A stretch of DNA of 41,769 nt, taken from positions 1 through 41,769 of the forward strand of contig CAMSTW010000028.1 in assembly GCA_947063855.1 (NCBI GenBank), written 5' to 3'. Position 1 is the stretch's first letter; the number at the start of each line of letters is the position of its first letter. Below, piece after piece: positions 6,907 to 16,375 of the stretch. The position numbers and the translations under genes are program-made. The notes beneath the pieces were generated by a model, which was not told the DNA's origin, searched no databases, and saw only the letters and a program-made list of their open reading frames with translations. This DNA comes from an uncultured Dorea sp. Its GTDB lineage: Bacteria > Bacillota > Clostridia > Lachnospirales > Lachnospiraceae.

Positions 6907-8373
6907 ATGAGTTTTAAGATTGCATTTATCGGAGCGGGAAGTCTTGTGTTTGCAAGAACGTTATTTACAGACATCATGTCTGTGCCGGAGCTTCAGAAGG
7001 CAGAGATTGCCTTTACAGACATTAATGCGGACAATCTGGAGAAGACGAGGGCGCTCTGCCAGCGGGATCTGGATGCGAACGGGATTCCGGTGAAGATTCA
7101 GGCGACTACGGACAGAAGAGAAGCGTTCAGGGATGCCCGCTATATCATCAACTGTGTGCGGATCGGCGGTCTGGAGGCATTTGAGACGGATGTGGAGATT
7201 CCGTTAAAGTATGGCGTGGACCAGTGTGTGGGAGATACCCTGTGTACAGGCGGGATCATGTACGGGCAGAGGGTGATCGCCGCGATGCTTGACTTCTGCA
7301 AGGACATCCGGGAAGTGGCGGAGTCTGGCGCCATTATGCTCAACTACTCGAATCCCAACGCCATGGCTACCTGGGCGTGTAACAAATACGGCGGGGTGAA
7401 GACTATAGGATTATGCCACGGGGAGATCCACGGGGAGATACAGATTGCGGAGGTTCTTGGTATCCCAAGGGACGAACTGGATATTATCTGCGCAGGAATC
7501 AATCATCAGACCTGGTACATATCCGTGAAACATAACGGAGAAGACATGCTTGATAAGATCCTGCCGGGCTTCCTGAAGCACGAGAAGTTCATGGAGGAGG
7601 AGAAGGTCCGCATCGACGTGCTGAAGCGGTTTGGCTACTATTCGACAGAGTCGAACGGGCATCTCTCGGAGTATGTGGCATGGTACAGGAAGCGTCCCGA
7701 TGAGATTAGGGACTGGATCAATCTGGACAACTGGATCAACGGAGAGACAGGCGGATATCTGCGGGTATCCAGGGAAGAGAGGAACTGGTTCGAGACGGAG
7801 TTTCCGAAGATTCTCGCAGAAGAGCCGAAGAAATTAGACGGTTCCGAGAGAGGGAAGGAACATGCTTCTTATATAATTGAGTCCCTGGAGACGGGAAAGA
7901 AATACCGCGGGCATTTTAATATGATGAACGAAGGCTGTATCACGAACCTTCCGGCAGAGTCTGTTGTCGAGGTTCCATGTTATGTGGACGGCAACGGGAT
8001 CAGCGTGCCGAAGGTAGGGGACCTGCCTCTTGGCTGTGCGGCGGTATGCTCGCAGTCCATCTGGGTGCAGAAGCTTGCAGTGGAGGCTGCGGTTCACGGG
8101 GATGCGAATCTCCTGAAACAGGCGGCGCTTATGGATCCGCTGACGGGCGCGGTATGTAATCCGCCGGAGATCTGGCAGATGATCGACGAGATGCTGGTTG
8201 CTCAGGCAAAATGGCTTCCACAGTATGAAGAAGCCATCGCGGCTGCGAAGGAGAACCTGTCGAAGGGTAATCTGATTCCGACAAGGGAAGGCTATCAGGG
8301 CGCTGTGCGGCTCAGGGAGAAATCCGTGGAAGAAGTTGCGGCAGAGCATGAGAGCCGGAAGATTACGGTATAA
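6907..8373 (+). CDS. melA: GH4 family alpha-galactosidase/alpha-glucosidase
   Basis: This 488-aa glycoside hydrolase of family 4 uses NAD+ and Mn2+ to open alpha-galactosides such as melibiose by an oxidation-elimination mechanism in the cytosol. The N-terminal Rossmann motif GAGSLVFAR is at residues 9-17. DTLCTGGIMYGQR, MLNYSNPNAM, the metal-site Cys in GLCHGE, and His in AGINHQTW are all visible. The later NLPAESVVEVPCYVDGNGI and MDPLTGAV segments match MelA-like members. AGGAGGT precedes the start. It ends exactly where the convergent pyrophosphatase gene ends, with no space for a terminator. Substrate preference (alpha-galactoside or alpha-glucoside) is not certain from motifs. The intact Cys/His pair suggests it is active. 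Confidence 0.88.
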   Translation: MSFKIAFIGAGSLVFARTLFTDIMSVPELQKAEIAFTDINADNLEKTRALCQRDLDANGIPVKIQATTDRREAFRDARYIINCVRIGGLEAFETDVEIPLKYGVDQCVGDTLCTGGIMYGQRVIAAMLDFCKDIREVAESGAIMLNYSNPNAMATWACNKYGGVKTIGLCHGEIHGEIQIAEVLGIPRDELDIICAGINHQTWYISVKHNGEDMLDKILPGFLKHEKFMEEEKVRIDVLKRFGYYSTESNGHLSEYVAWYRKRPDEIRDWINLDNWINGETGGYLRVSREERNWFETEFPKILAEEPKKLDGSERGKEHASYIIESLETGKKYRGHFNMMNEGCITNLPAESVVEVPCYVDGNGISVPKVGDLPLGCAAVCSQSIWVQKLAVEAAVHGDANLLKQAALMDPLTGAVCNPPEIWQMIDEMLVAQAKWLPQYEEAIAAAKENLSKGNLIPTREGYQGAVRLREKSVEEVAAEHESRKITV

Positions 8374-9012
8374 TTATAATTTTAAGGATGATACGAGGAA
8401 ATCAATCAAATGTCTCTTACAGTCGGCGGAGGTGATTTCCTCATCCTGCTTGTCATAAGTATCGTCTCCCTCATCTACAAAATAGGTAAGGTCTTCTCTG
8501 TTTAGCGAGAGGGAGTCCAGAGGCCATCCGGGCTGCCGCTTGGGAGAGGGCCTGTCTGTCATATAGAAAGCATTCGCTCTGGCGGTCTGCCTGTCCTCCA
8601 TAAAAGAGAAGATTTCATGGTCATGCCAGACGGCAATCCCGTCCAGATAGTAAGCAAGAATCTTCCCGCCCAGGGAATGGATGAGTCTGGAATAATAGTC
8701 TATCATCTCTTCGTCCGTAAGCCTTTTTAGTCCGCCGGGAGTCCTGATGTTAAGCCCCGGCTGTCTGCTGTCGTCAAGCGGCAGTGTGTCAAAATATAAT
8801 CCCGAATCATTACAGATAACAGAATCAAAATATTGCCCGTAGTATTGTGCTTTCAGGATGGCGTTTTCCCTGGGGCCGGCGCCGTTTTCTGTGGGTTCGC
8901 CTGTGATGTTCAGGTCTTTTAATGTGTAGAAGCCGGCGTCATAATCAGCCAGTAAAGTGCGAAACCGCTGTGCTTTGGAAGGATTCGTTGTGCCGATCAA
9001 TATTTTTCTCAT
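8374..9012 (-). CDS. Non-canonical purine NTP pyrophosphatase, RdgB/HAM1-like (divergent)
   Basis: This 212-aa protein begins with KILIGTTNPSKAQR, the nucleotide-binding start of the Ham1/RdgB family. ENAILKAQYYG and ICNDSGLYFD follow, which correspond to the family's ENA-LKA and DDSGL motifs. Such enzymes hydrolyse ITP, XTP and dITP to monophosphates to keep damaged purines out of nucleic acids. The C-terminal third does not show the usual family ending, so substrate range may differ. The start at 9012 is chosen over a longer frame reaching 9132, because GAGGT sits just ahead of it, the family N-terminus matches, and the longer frame runs through a terminator hairpin. Confidence 0.8.
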   Translation of the reverse strand: MRKILIGTTNPSKAQRFRTLLADYDAGFYTLKDLNITGEPTENGAGPRENAILKAQYYGQYFDSVICNDSGLYFDTLPLDDSRQPGLNIRTPGGLKRLTDEEMIDYYSRLIHSLGGKILAYYLDGIAVWHDHEIFSFMEDRQTARANAFYMTDRPSPKRQPGWPLDSLSLNREDLTYFVDEGDDTYDKQDEEITSADCKRHLIDFLVSSLKL

Positions 9013-9087
9013 AAGTATACCTCTTTCTTGCAGGATATCAATTAATACAATTAACGAAAGTATCTGTTTGGTAATGCTCAATGTAAG

Positions 9088-9125
9088 AGAACCGGCAGGG
9101 AGAGATGACTCCCCTTGCCGGTTCT
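9088..9125 (-). terminator. Terminator hairpin after the chemoreceptor gene
   Basis: AGAACCGGCA (9088-9097) pairs perfectly with TGCCGGTTCT (9116-9125), with further partial GGGA/TCCCC pairing inside. It lies between the chemoreceptor stop (9153) and the pyrophosphatase start (9012), both on the minus strand. The T-tract on the minus strand is modest. Confidence 0.65.
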
Positions 9126-9152
9126 TTGGCATTTATTATAAAATGTCATATC

Positions 9153-11168
9153 CTATCTTTCCTTCAGCCGGAACTTGGAAACGAGATCCCGCAGCATATT
9201 CGCCTGTCCAGACAGCTCTTCGCTGGCGGCGGCGCTCTTCTCTGCAGTAGCCATGTTCGATTGTACGACGTCGGAGATGCGGTCGATTCCGCGGATTACT
9301 TCATCCGTAGCGGCAGCCTGCTTCGAAGAATAATCTGCAATCCCTTCAATCAGCTTGCTTACTTCTTCGGACTGCGCGACTACCTGAAGCATGGATGCAG
9401 CCGTATCTTCTGCCAGAGAAGTACCTTCTTCCACGGCTTCTACAGTCTGGTCGATCAGGGCTGTCGTATTCTTCGCCGCCTCGGAAGACTTGCTGGCAAG
9501 GTTGCGTACCTCGTCCGCAACAACGGCAAAACCTTTGCCGGCTGCGCCTGCCCGCGCTGCTTCCACAGCTGCGTTCAGCGCCAGGATATTGGTCTGGAAT
9601 GCGATATCCTCGATCGTCTTGATGATGCTGTGGATCTCTGCCGACTTACTGCTGATCTTCTGGATCGCCTCGTTCATGTGCTGCATCTTGTCGTTGCTCT
9701 CAAGGATATGCCTACCGACATCCTGTGAGATCTGACTGGCCTTCTTCGCGCCCATGGCTGTCTTCTGTATCCCGTCAGAAACTTCGCTTATGTGGGAGGC
9801 AAGCTGTTCTACCGCGTCGTTCTGCTGGAGAGAACCCTGGGAAAGGGTCTGTGCGCCGTCGGAAACATAGCCGGAGCCCTCGGCTACCTGGCTTGCGGCC
9901 ATATTGATCTGTCCCAGCGTATCATTAAGGGACCAGGAGATTGCTTCCAGAGATTCCTTGATCTTGGCGAATTCTCCCACATATTCATGAGAGAGTGTGA
10001 AAGCAAGATCTCCCCGCGCAATGTCCTGCAGCTTCTCGGAAACTTCGTTGATGTAATCTACATAATCCCTCAGCCGGGTTACTGTCAGGCCGAAATTGTC
10101 AGCCAGCTCGCCAAGCTCATCGTTGGAGCAGTGACGGATGGTCTGATCCAGTTCGCCGTCCGCAATCCTGGCGGCAACGCCGCTAAGCTCTCTTACAGGG
10201 TTCCCGATAATCCTTCTCACAAGTATGATGATCAGAAAGACTGCGATAAGGATTGCAGCGACTGATACGGATACCATCATGCCGGTCAGTGTAAGCAAAT
10301 CGCTCAGCACTTCGGATTTGGATACGTATGAGACAGCTGTCCAGTCGCTGTTCGGCACCTGCGCGACCTGTATGTATGTCTGGTCATCATAGAGAGAAAG
10401 TCCATAACTGCCCTTCTCGATCTGTCCGGCGGCATATGCGTACATATCTCCTTTGAATTCACTCAGAGTCCGGCCGTTCATCTCCTTGTCGGGATGTCCG
10501 ATAATCGTGTCTGTCCGGGTGTCGATCAGGAAGATACCGCCCGTCTTCTCAAGCTGGATATCTGCTACGATATCAGAGATAGAATCCAGGTACACATCTG
10601 CGGCCGCAACGCCGCGGGTCTGTCCGGCGGCGTCCTTCAATACTCCGGATGCGCCGACCACATAGGACTGGCTGTCTTCGTCAAAATATACATCGCCCAG
10701 AATGAAATCCTCCGACTGGATGCCGTTCTGATACCAGGACTTCTCAAGCGAGTTGAAATCAGGTCCCGGTACGAAAGACGCGTGGTACAAAGAACCGTCT
10801 GTCAGTGCAACATATAAGCCTGCCGGGTAAGCTTCGTTCTGGTCTACGGTATGACGGATATACTCCATCATCGTCGGGACATCCATGTCTTCATATTCGA
10901 TGGTATCCCGCTGCATCTCGAGCATGGTCAGCGTCTTGTTCATCCAGGCGCTGGTCTCGTTCAGAGCTTTCCCGGTGGTCTCCGTAAGCAGGTTCTCACT
11001 CTTCTCAAGCAGCGCGTCAGAGACGCGGTTATATACGATCAGAAGCAGTATGATCACCATGATGATGATGGTTGCCATGATTGCCCCGACCAGTTTCCGG
11101 GTGACTCCGCGTTTGTGCTTAACACTTCTTATTGTTGATGTCTCTTTTGTCTTTTCCTTTTTACTCAT
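9153..11168 (-). CDS. Methyl-accepting chemotaxis protein with dCache sensor
   Basis: This 671-aa membrane chemoreceptor has a cytoplasmic basic N-terminus, a first transmembrane helix at about residues 27-48, and an extracellular region of about 240 residues with dCache features ([24 protein letters not shown] segments). A second transmembrane helix lies at about 295-322, followed by a HAMP domain and a long helical signalling domain. The conserved tip [18 protein letters not shown] and the [13 protein letters not shown] segment that contacts CheA/CheW are present. The start at 11168 is chosen because AAGGAG (11178-11183) is correctly spaced, whereas ATGs further upstream overlap it. No che or flagellar genes are nearby. 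The ligand is unknown; amino acids, amines or organic acids are typical for dCache. Confidence 0.94.
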   Translation of the reverse strand: MSKKEKTKETSTIRSVKHKRGVTRKLVGAIMATIIIMVIILLLIVYNRVSDALLEKSENLLTETTGKALNETSAWMNKTLTMLEMQRDTIEYEDMDVPTMMEYIRHTVDQNEAYPAGLYVALTDGSLYHASFVPGPDFNSLEKSWYQNGIQSEDFILGDVYFDEDSQSYVVGASGVLKDAAGQTRGVAAADVYLDSISDIVADIQLEKTGGIFLIDTRTDTIIGHPDKEMNGRTLSEFKGDMYAYAAGQIEKGSYGLSLYDDQTYIQVAQVPNSDWTAVSYVSKSEVLSDLLTLTGMMVSVSVAAILIAVFLIIILVRRIIGNPVRELSGVAARIADGELDQTIRHCSNDELGELADNFGLTVTRLRDYVDYINEVSEKLQDIARGDLAFTLSHEYVGEFAKIKESLEAISWSLNDTLGQINMAASQVAEGSGYVSDGAQTLSQGSLQQNDAVEQLASHISEVSDGIQKTAMGAKKASQISQDVGRHILESNDKMQHMNEAIQKISSKSAEIHSIIKTIEDIAFQTNILALNAAVEAARAGAAGKGFAVVADEVRNLASKSSEAAKNTTALIDQTVEAVEEGTSLAEDTAASMLQVVAQSEEVSKLIEGIADYSSKQAAATDEVIRGIDRISDVVQSNMATAEKSAAASEELSGQANMLRDLVSKFRLKER

Positions 11169-11274
11169 CCCCATTATCTCCTTCAAAGACGTTTTTGTTA
11201 AATTTATATTAAAATTATAAATGATATTCTATAAAAATACAATAAAAAAGGTAAATATATCCAAATTAATCGTT

Positions 11275-11757
11275 TTATGCAAACTCCCTCTCGATCCCGG
11301 CATTTCTGAAAAATTCCTCCGCATAGGAATCCCATTCCTTCTCAAGTGTCTTGTCCATACGGAAGGACTTCATGGAGATTCCTGTGATACATTGGAGGTT
11401 CGTTCCGTCGTAATGGAAATTAAGATACAGACCGGCAATCTCCTCAGGGTGAAAGGAGGTAATCTGATGTGCTGCCAGGAAATCGCTGAAGTGTCCGGGA
11501 GCCAGAGAGAGGACAATCTTAAAATGCAGGGGAGTCCGCTTCCCCTTGATGATGGCAAAGCAATACTCCCTAAGCTCCTTCCAGAGGGAATATTCCCGGT
11601 CAGGCTCTTCGTCAAAGAATTCCTTATGCAGGAATCCGTCGATGGTAAACTTGTTAAAGGTAGTAATCTCGCATTCGATAAATGCAAACTGGTCGAAGGT
11701 ATCCTTCAGAAGAAGATGTGACATACAGGATCTGGGTGATAATTTATACATATTCAT
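11275..11757 (-). CDS. DUF5721 family protein
   Basis: This 160-aa soluble protein matches the composition and motifs I associate with DUF5721, a family of unknown function common in Lachnospiraceae. It contains FTIDGFLHKEFFDEE, SLWKELREYCFAIIKGKRTPL and FHYDGTNLQCITGIS. There is no signal peptide or membrane segment. AAGGAG at 11768-11773 lies 10 nt before the ATG at 11757. Its stop is about 100 bp upstream of the chemoreceptor start on the same strand, so both could be cotranscribed, but the AT-rich gap may hold a separate promoter. No function is proposed. Confidence 0.75.
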   Translation of the reverse strand: MNMYKLSPRSCMSHLLLKDTFDQFAFIECEITTFNKFTIDGFLHKEFFDEEPDREYSLWKELREYCFAIIKGKRTPLHFKIVLSLAPGHFSDFLAAHQITSFHPEEIAGLYLNFHYDGTNLQCITGISMKSFRMDKTLEKEWDSYAEEFFRNAGIEREFA

Positions 11758-11806
11758 ATGAAAAAAACTCCTTGTTTAGATTTTCTTGGTATAGTATAGC
11801 ATATAT

Positions 11807-11835
11807 TTGACTTTTAGAGGGAAAAACAGTACAAT
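11807..11835 (+). promoter_or_regulatory. Promoter of the O-acetylation cassette
   Basis: TTGACT (11807-11812), a 17-bp spacer and TACAAT (11830-11835) form a strong sigma-A type promoter. It is about 100 bp upstream of the SGNH gene and divergent from the DUF5721 gene. Confidence 0.7.
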
Positions 11836-11940
11836 GTTTTCATACTATGAGTAAAAACGGTTATTGGGTGCATCTATTCGTGCTTTTAACGGCGCAATGG
11901 TGCGGAAAAGAAATATGCGGACCAGGGAGAGAGGCCTTAC

Positions 11941-12744
11941 GTGGAAAGTAAGAAGACGAAGACGGCAGCGGCAAGAAAAAGAGAAGACAGAGACGTTGTC
12001 CTCAGGATATCCGTTTTCCTGATGATTCTCATGCTCACGATTGGGGGCCTGGTGGTCACGGCGGGAGTGATGAATCCCCGGGAGGATCCAACGGAAGGGC
12101 TTAAGAAGCTTAAGGAGATGGAAGAGGCGGATGCAGGAGAGATCGACACGCAGATTCAGGTGCTGGAAGAAGCGGAGCGTGCGGCGGACGAGGCGTGGGC
12201 GAACCGCACGATTGAGGAAAAGTTTGCCAATTCATTCGTGATCGGAGATTCCATCGCGCAGGGGTTGTATGAATATGAGGTTCTGGAGAGATCGCGCGTT
12301 ACGGCTGAACGGGACTCCGGCGTGTGTGACACGGAAGTGACCCGGATCGACGGCCATGTTGAGAAGGCTGTTGAGGTAAGCCCCCAGGTACTGTTCCTGT
12401 CTTATGGGATCAATGATATTGTGGCGTCGTCCGGGAGTGTGTCTGTTTTCACGGAAGCGTACAGAGAGATTCTGGATAAGCTTAAGGAAGAACTGCCGGA
12501 GACGAAGCTCTGTGTCAACAGCATTCTCCCTGTGCAGCAGCCGGTAATAGACAAGAATCCGCTGTACGGCAATATTTCCCGGTATAATCAGGAATTAGAG
12601 GAGCTGTGCGTGGAACTGGGGGTTCTGTTCATTGATAACGGCGGTCTGGTGAAGGATGCATATTATCTGGATGACGGGATTCATATGGGGGCCGATTATT
12701 ATAAGGAATGGGCTGATCATATGGCCCAGGAAGCCGGGCTGTAG
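11941..12744 (+). CDS. Membrane-anchored SGNH/GDSL-type hydrolase
   Basis: This 267-aa protein has a basic cytoplasmic start, one transmembrane helix (about residues 22-45) and an extracellular SGNH domain. Block I is FVIGDSIAQG with the nucleophilic Ser. The GIND block supplies the oxyanion Asn, and the C-terminal DDGIHMGADYY supplies the catalytic Asp-x-x-His pair. Such proteins add or remove acetyl groups on cell-wall or exopolysaccharide sugars outside the membrane. The start is GTG at 11941, with GAGAGG upstream. It heads a three-gene group with an MBOAT acyltransferase and a DHHW protein, which points to acetyl transfer to a surface polymer. Confidence 0.85.
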   Translation: MESKKTKTAAARKREDRDVVLRISVFLMILMLTIGGLVVTAGVMNPREDPTEGLKKLKEMEEADAGEIDTQIQVLEEAERAADEAWANRTIEEKFANSFVIGDSIAQGLYEYEVLERSRVTAERDSGVCDTEVTRIDGHVEKAVEVSPQVLFLSYGINDIVASSGSVSVFTEAYREILDKLKEELPETKLCVNSILPVQQPVIDKNPLYGNISRYNQELEELCVELGVLFIDNGGLVKDAYYLDDGIHMGADYYKEWADHMAQEAGL

Positions 12745-12907
12745 AACGGGACGGCGGTATGTAAGATGCGAGTCCTTTGTAGGGCAGTGTACAGTGACAT
12801 GAACAGAGTCCGGGAATTGAAACAGTGCCAGGGCGAATCCAGCAACACGGCAGCATACAGTGACATTGCAGATGCTGCAAACTTTCATAGAGAAGGAAAT
12901 TTTGGTC

Positions 12908-14302
12908 ATGATATTTGACAGTATTATATTTTTATTTGCATTTTTACCGGTTCTGTTGATTGTGTATCATACAGTGCCGGTTCAGCTGAAGAACGGGGTG
13001 CTTCTTCTGGCCAGTCTGTTTTTCTATGCGTGGGGCGGGCTGCTCTATCTGTGTTTCATGATAGTTTCTATTATTTTCAATTATATCTGCGGTTTATGGA
13101 TTGCCGGGAAGGCTAAGAAGCGCCATACCCAGCGTCTGCGTCTTTTCGTCTGTCTGGTTGTGAATATACTTATGCTGGGGATTCTCAAGTATGGGGGTCT
13201 GTTGCTTGACAGCCTGTATCCGGCATGGAATACAGCAGAGAATGCGGGCTTTGGCATGGAATGGCTGGCGCCTGTGGGAATTACCTTCTATACATTCCAG
13301 ATGCTCTCCTATATTATAGATGTTTATCGTGGAAAAGTAAAGGTGCAGAAGAATCCTGCAGATCTGGCGTTGTATGCCGCACTGTTTGTTAAGCTCCCTG
13401 CGGGACCGGTTGTGAAGTATTCGGCATTCGTTAAGCAGCTTCATGACAGGAAGGGCTCCTGGGTGAAATTCGGCGAGGGTGCGATGTTTTTTATCCGCGG
13501 TCTGGCCAAGAAGGTGATACTTGCGGACAATCTGGGAAGGATGTTTGAAGAGATCATGGCGGAGGCAGGGCAGATGTCGGTGCTTGGCGCATGGCTTGGC
13601 TGCGGGGCGTTCGCGTTCCAGGTTTATTTCGCGTTCAGCGGGTATTCGGATATGGCGGTCGGCCTTGGATGGATGTTCGGGTTCGATCTTCCAAAGAATT
13701 TCGACTATCCGTACGGGGCCGGCAGTGTAGTGGAGTTCTGGCGCAGATGGCATATCTCCCTTGGCGCCTGGGTGGAGGAGTATGTATACCGGCTGTTGGG
13801 CAAGGGGAGTGTGTTCAGCATTCTGTTTATCTGGCTTCTGACCGGATTGTGGCATGGAATCTCATGGAATTATGTGATATGGGGAATCTACTTCGGTATC
13901 CTGACGGTGATCGGAATGAGCTTTATGCGGGGCAGCCTTGCCGGGATACCGGGGGTTCTTGGACGTATTTTCAGTATGGTACTGATATTGACCGGATGGG
14001 TGTTTTTCTTATGCCCGACTCCCGGGGAGGCGTTCGCATATCTGCGGGCGATGTTCGGGATAGAAGCGAACGGGCTGATCGATCATTACGGGCGTTATGT
14101 GCTGATGACGAATCTGGGACTTGTGATCATAGTCCTTTTGAGCCTGACGCCGGGGGCGTACAGAGGGCTGGAGAAGATATTCAACAGGGGCGGCAGAAGC
14201 CGGGCTTTGGTGAATGGGATTATGTATGGTATGTTGTTCGTGCTGTGTGCGGCATATCTGGTGGCGGGAGATCATTATCCTTTCTTATATCTGAGATTTT
14301 AA
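12908..14302 (+). CDS. MBOAT family O-acyltransferase (AlgI/DltB-like)
   Basis: This 464-aa polytopic membrane protein has about ten hydrophobic segments. The diagnostic MBOAT motifs are FWRRWHISLGAW in the middle and GLWHGISWNY with the invariant His. MBOAT proteins of the AlgI/PatA type pass acyl groups across the membrane to extracellular acceptors. The ATG at 12908 is chosen over one at 12860 because AGAAGGAAA ends 8 nt before it and MIFDSIIFLFAFLPVLL begins the first membrane helix. It lies between an SGNH hydrolase and a DHHW protein, the usual arrangement of polysaccharide O-acetylation modules. Confidence 0.93.
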   Translation: MIFDSIIFLFAFLPVLLIVYHTVPVQLKNGVLLLASLFFYAWGGLLYLCFMIVSIIFNYICGLWIAGKAKKRHTQRLRLFVCLVVNILMLGILKYGGLLLDSLYPAWNTAENAGFGMEWLAPVGITFYTFQMLSYIIDVYRGKVKVQKNPADLALYAALFVKLPAGPVVKYSAFVKQLHDRKGSWVKFGEGAMFFIRGLAKKVILADNLGRMFEEIMAEAGQMSVLGAWLGCGAFAFQVYFAFSGYSDMAVGLGWMFGFDLPKNFDYPYGAGSVVEFWRRWHISLGAWVEEYVYRLLGKGSVFSILFIWLLTGLWHGISWNYVIWGIYFGILTVIGMSFMRGSLAGIPGVLGRIFSMVLILTGWVFFLCPTPGEAFAYLRAMFGIEANGLIDHYGRYVLMTNLGLVIIVLLSLTPGAYRGLEKIFNRGGRSRALVNGIMYGMLFVLCAAYLVAGDHYPFLYLRF

Positions 14303-14358
14303 GGATCGTACGGTGGAATAATTTGAGACTCTAGAGTATAGATTGGAGGCTTTATAGC

Positions 14359-15561
14359 GTGGGGAAGAGACAGAGGCAGAAGCAGAAGAGACCGGGTGAA
14401 CGCCGTAAAGAGGACAAGAAGGTTAAAATATACAGAAGAAGAGCTGTGGCGGTGGTCTTTGCCGGGGTAATGGGCGTCTTAAGCCTTGTGGATCTGATAC
14501 CGGGGGAGAAGGCATTTTCCCAGAGAGAGGACAGGGAACTTACATTGAGACCGGAGATTTCCTTCAAGGGGATACTGGACGGAAGCGTTATGCGGCAGTA
14601 TGATGTATACAGAATAGACCAGTTTACAGGGCGGAGTCTGCTGCGGCTTGTGAAGACCGGTGCAGATCTGCTCGCAGGAAAGCGCAAGGAAGGCGGCGTA
14701 TATAAGGGAAAGGATGATTACCTGCTGGAGGAGATTGCCGCGCCGGATGAGGAGCAGCTGAATCAGAGTATAGAGCGGATCGGGGAATTCTCCGGAAGAT
14801 ATGAGAAGATTCCTGTCTATCTGATGCTGGTTCCGGGCGCCGCGAATGTGCTGGATGCGAAGCTGCCTGATTTTGCAGTAACGGAGGATCAGAGGCAGAT
14901 CTTCGAATCAATCCGGCAGTCACTGGCGGACAGTGTCCGCTGGGTGGACGTAAGCTCCGTGCTGGAAAAGCATATGAAGGAAGAGATCTATTACCGCACG
15001 GACCGGCACTGGACATCCCTGGGGGCGTACTATGCATATCAGAACCTGGCGGAGGTGATGGAGCTTGACATGGAGAAGGCGCCGGAACTTGAGCCATGTG
15101 CGGTTACCAATTCCTTTAACGGCATGTTATCCTCCGCCAGTGGGTATAATACGGGATATGCGGAGCCGATCTTTATCTATACGCCTAAGGGGAAGGACGC
15201 GGAGCCGAAGCTTGTGGCGGAGTATGTGGAAGAAGGAGAGAAGACGGCCACGCTGTACGACCGGTCGAAGCTTATAGGGAAAGATGAGTATAAGGTATTC
15301 CTGGGCGGGGATCATGGGATGGTGGATATCCGGACGACGGCAGATACGACGGACAGGCTTCTGCTTGTGAAGGATTCCTACGCGAACTGTCTGATCCCGT
15401 TCCTCACGCCGTTCTACCGGGAGATTATTGTGGTAGATCCCGGGTACTATGAGGGGGATCTGGATACGATCATGGAGGAGAATAAGATTTCCAGTGTATT
15501 ATTTCTTTACGGGGGAAATACATTTGTACAGGACAGCGGGCTTACGAGATGTCTGGATTGA
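14359..15561 (+). CDS. DHHW family protein, AlgJ/AlgX-like acetylation partner
   Basis: This 400-aa protein has a very basic N-terminus, one membrane anchor (about residues 28-48) and an extracellular domain with the family signature TDRHWTSLGAYYAY. It also has VKDSYANCLIPFL near the C-terminus, similar to the SGNH-like fold of AlgJ/AlgX. These proteins complete acetyl transfer with MBOAT partners. The start is GTG at 14359, with GGAGG upstream. Its last codons lie inside a 47-bp tandem duplication, so the C-terminus may have been altered recently. Confidence 0.85.
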   Translation: MGKRQRQKQKRPGERRKEDKKVKIYRRRAVAVVFAGVMGVLSLVDLIPGEKAFSQREDRELTLRPEISFKGILDGSVMRQYDVYRIDQFTGRSLLRLVKTGADLLAGKRKEGGVYKGKDDYLLEEIAAPDEEQLNQSIERIGEFSGRYEKIPVYLMLVPGAANVLDAKLPDFAVTEDQRQIFESIRQSLADSVRWVDVSSVLEKHMKEEIYYRTDRHWTSLGAYYAYQNLAEVMELDMEKAPELEPCAVTNSFNGMLSSASGYNTGYAEPIFIYTPKGKDAEPKLVAEYVEEGEKTATLYDRSKLIGKDEYKVFLGGDHGMVDIRTTADTTDRLLLVKDSYANCLIPFLTPFYREIIVVDPGYYEGDLDTIMEENKISSVLFLYGGNTFVQDSGLTRCLD

Positions 15562-15611
15562 GAGATACATTTGTACAGGACAGCGGGATTTCAAGTTGTC
15601 CGGATTGAGAA
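15518..15611 (+). repeat. 47-bp imperfect tandem duplication at the end of the DHHW gene
   Basis: ATACATTTGTACAGGACAGC begins at 15518 and again at 15565. The 46-bp units differ at about 5 positions by hand count. Copy one contains the end of the coding sequence and its TGA (15559-15561); copy two is non-coding. The period is not a multiple of three. Confidence 0.85.
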
Positions 15612-15631
15612 ATAAGATGAGGTGCGGCAAA

Positions 15632-16375
15632 ATGGTAAGACTGAATAAGTATCTGAGCGATGCCGGGGTATGTTCCAGGCGGGAGGCGGACCGTTTGATT
15701 GAGAGCGGGCAGGTGACTGTGGATGGAAAGAAGGCAAAGCCGGGGACGAAGGTGGAGCCGGAGCAGGAGGTCAGGCTTGGCAGAAGGATCGTCGGGGGGC
15801 GTAAGGAGAGGATTGTGCTTGCGGTGAATAAGCCGGCGGGGATTGTCTGCACGGAGGAACGAAGAGAGAGGAAGAGTATCATCCGGTATCTGAATTATCC
15901 GGAGAGGATTACTTATGCGGGAAGACTTGACAAGGACTCGGAGGGGCTTTTGATCATGACCAACGACGGGGAGCTGATCAACGGGATGATGCGGGCGAGG
16001 TACGGGCATGAGAAGGAATACAGAGTCACGGTGGATAAGCCGGTTACGGAAGGGTTCATTAGACAGATGTGCGAAGGTGTCCGGATCCGGGATACGGAGA
16101 AGAAGCTGGATGCGGTGACGAGGCCGTGTACGGCGCGCAGTATCGGGAAATATACGTTCTCCATCGTACTGACCCAGGGGCTCAACCGGCAGATACGCAG
16201 GATGTGCGAAGCATTGGGATACAGGGTGACCAGACTGGTCAGAGTAAGGATCATGAATATAGAGCTTGGCGGATTGAAGCCCGGCGCAGTGAGAAAATTA
16301 TCAGAGCAGGAGTTAAAGGAGCTGTATGAGCGAATCGAAGAAGGCAAGAATGTTGGAATTAGTGGAGAAGCTTGA
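15632..16375 (+). CDS. rluF: 23S rRNA pseudouridine synthase, RluF-like
   Basis: This 247-aa enzyme converts a uridine in 23S rRNA to pseudouridine. An N-terminal S4 RNA-binding domain (RLNKYLSDAGVCSRREADR) is followed by the RsuA/RluB/E/F catalytic domain with AGRLDKDSEGLLIMTNDG, where Asp is the nucleophile. GLNRQIRRMCEALGY and RIMNI-like residues favour RluF (position 2604) over RluB. The start at 15632 is chosen over an upstream frame beginning at 15449, because MVRLNKYL is the family start and GAGGTG precedes it. Its last 50 bp overlap ligA. Confidence 0.9.
   Translation: MVRLNKYLSDAGVCSRREADRLIESGQVTVDGKKAKPGTKVEPEQEVRLGRRIVGGRKERIVLAVNKPAGIVCTEERRERKSIIRYLNYPERITYAGRLDKDSEGLLIMTNDGELINGMMRARYGHEKEYRVTVDKPVTEGFIRQMCEGVRIRDTEKKLDAVTRPCTARSIGKYTFSIVLTQGLNRQIRRMCEALGYRVTRLVRVRIMNIELGGLKPGAVRKLSEQELKELYERIEEGKNVGISGEA

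Noticed and set aside
13094..13855. 253-codon minus-strand frame inside the MBOAT gene and the overlapping plus-strand frame 13591-14334
   Set aside because: Both overlap a gene with clear MBOAT motifs. Their translations have no family features.
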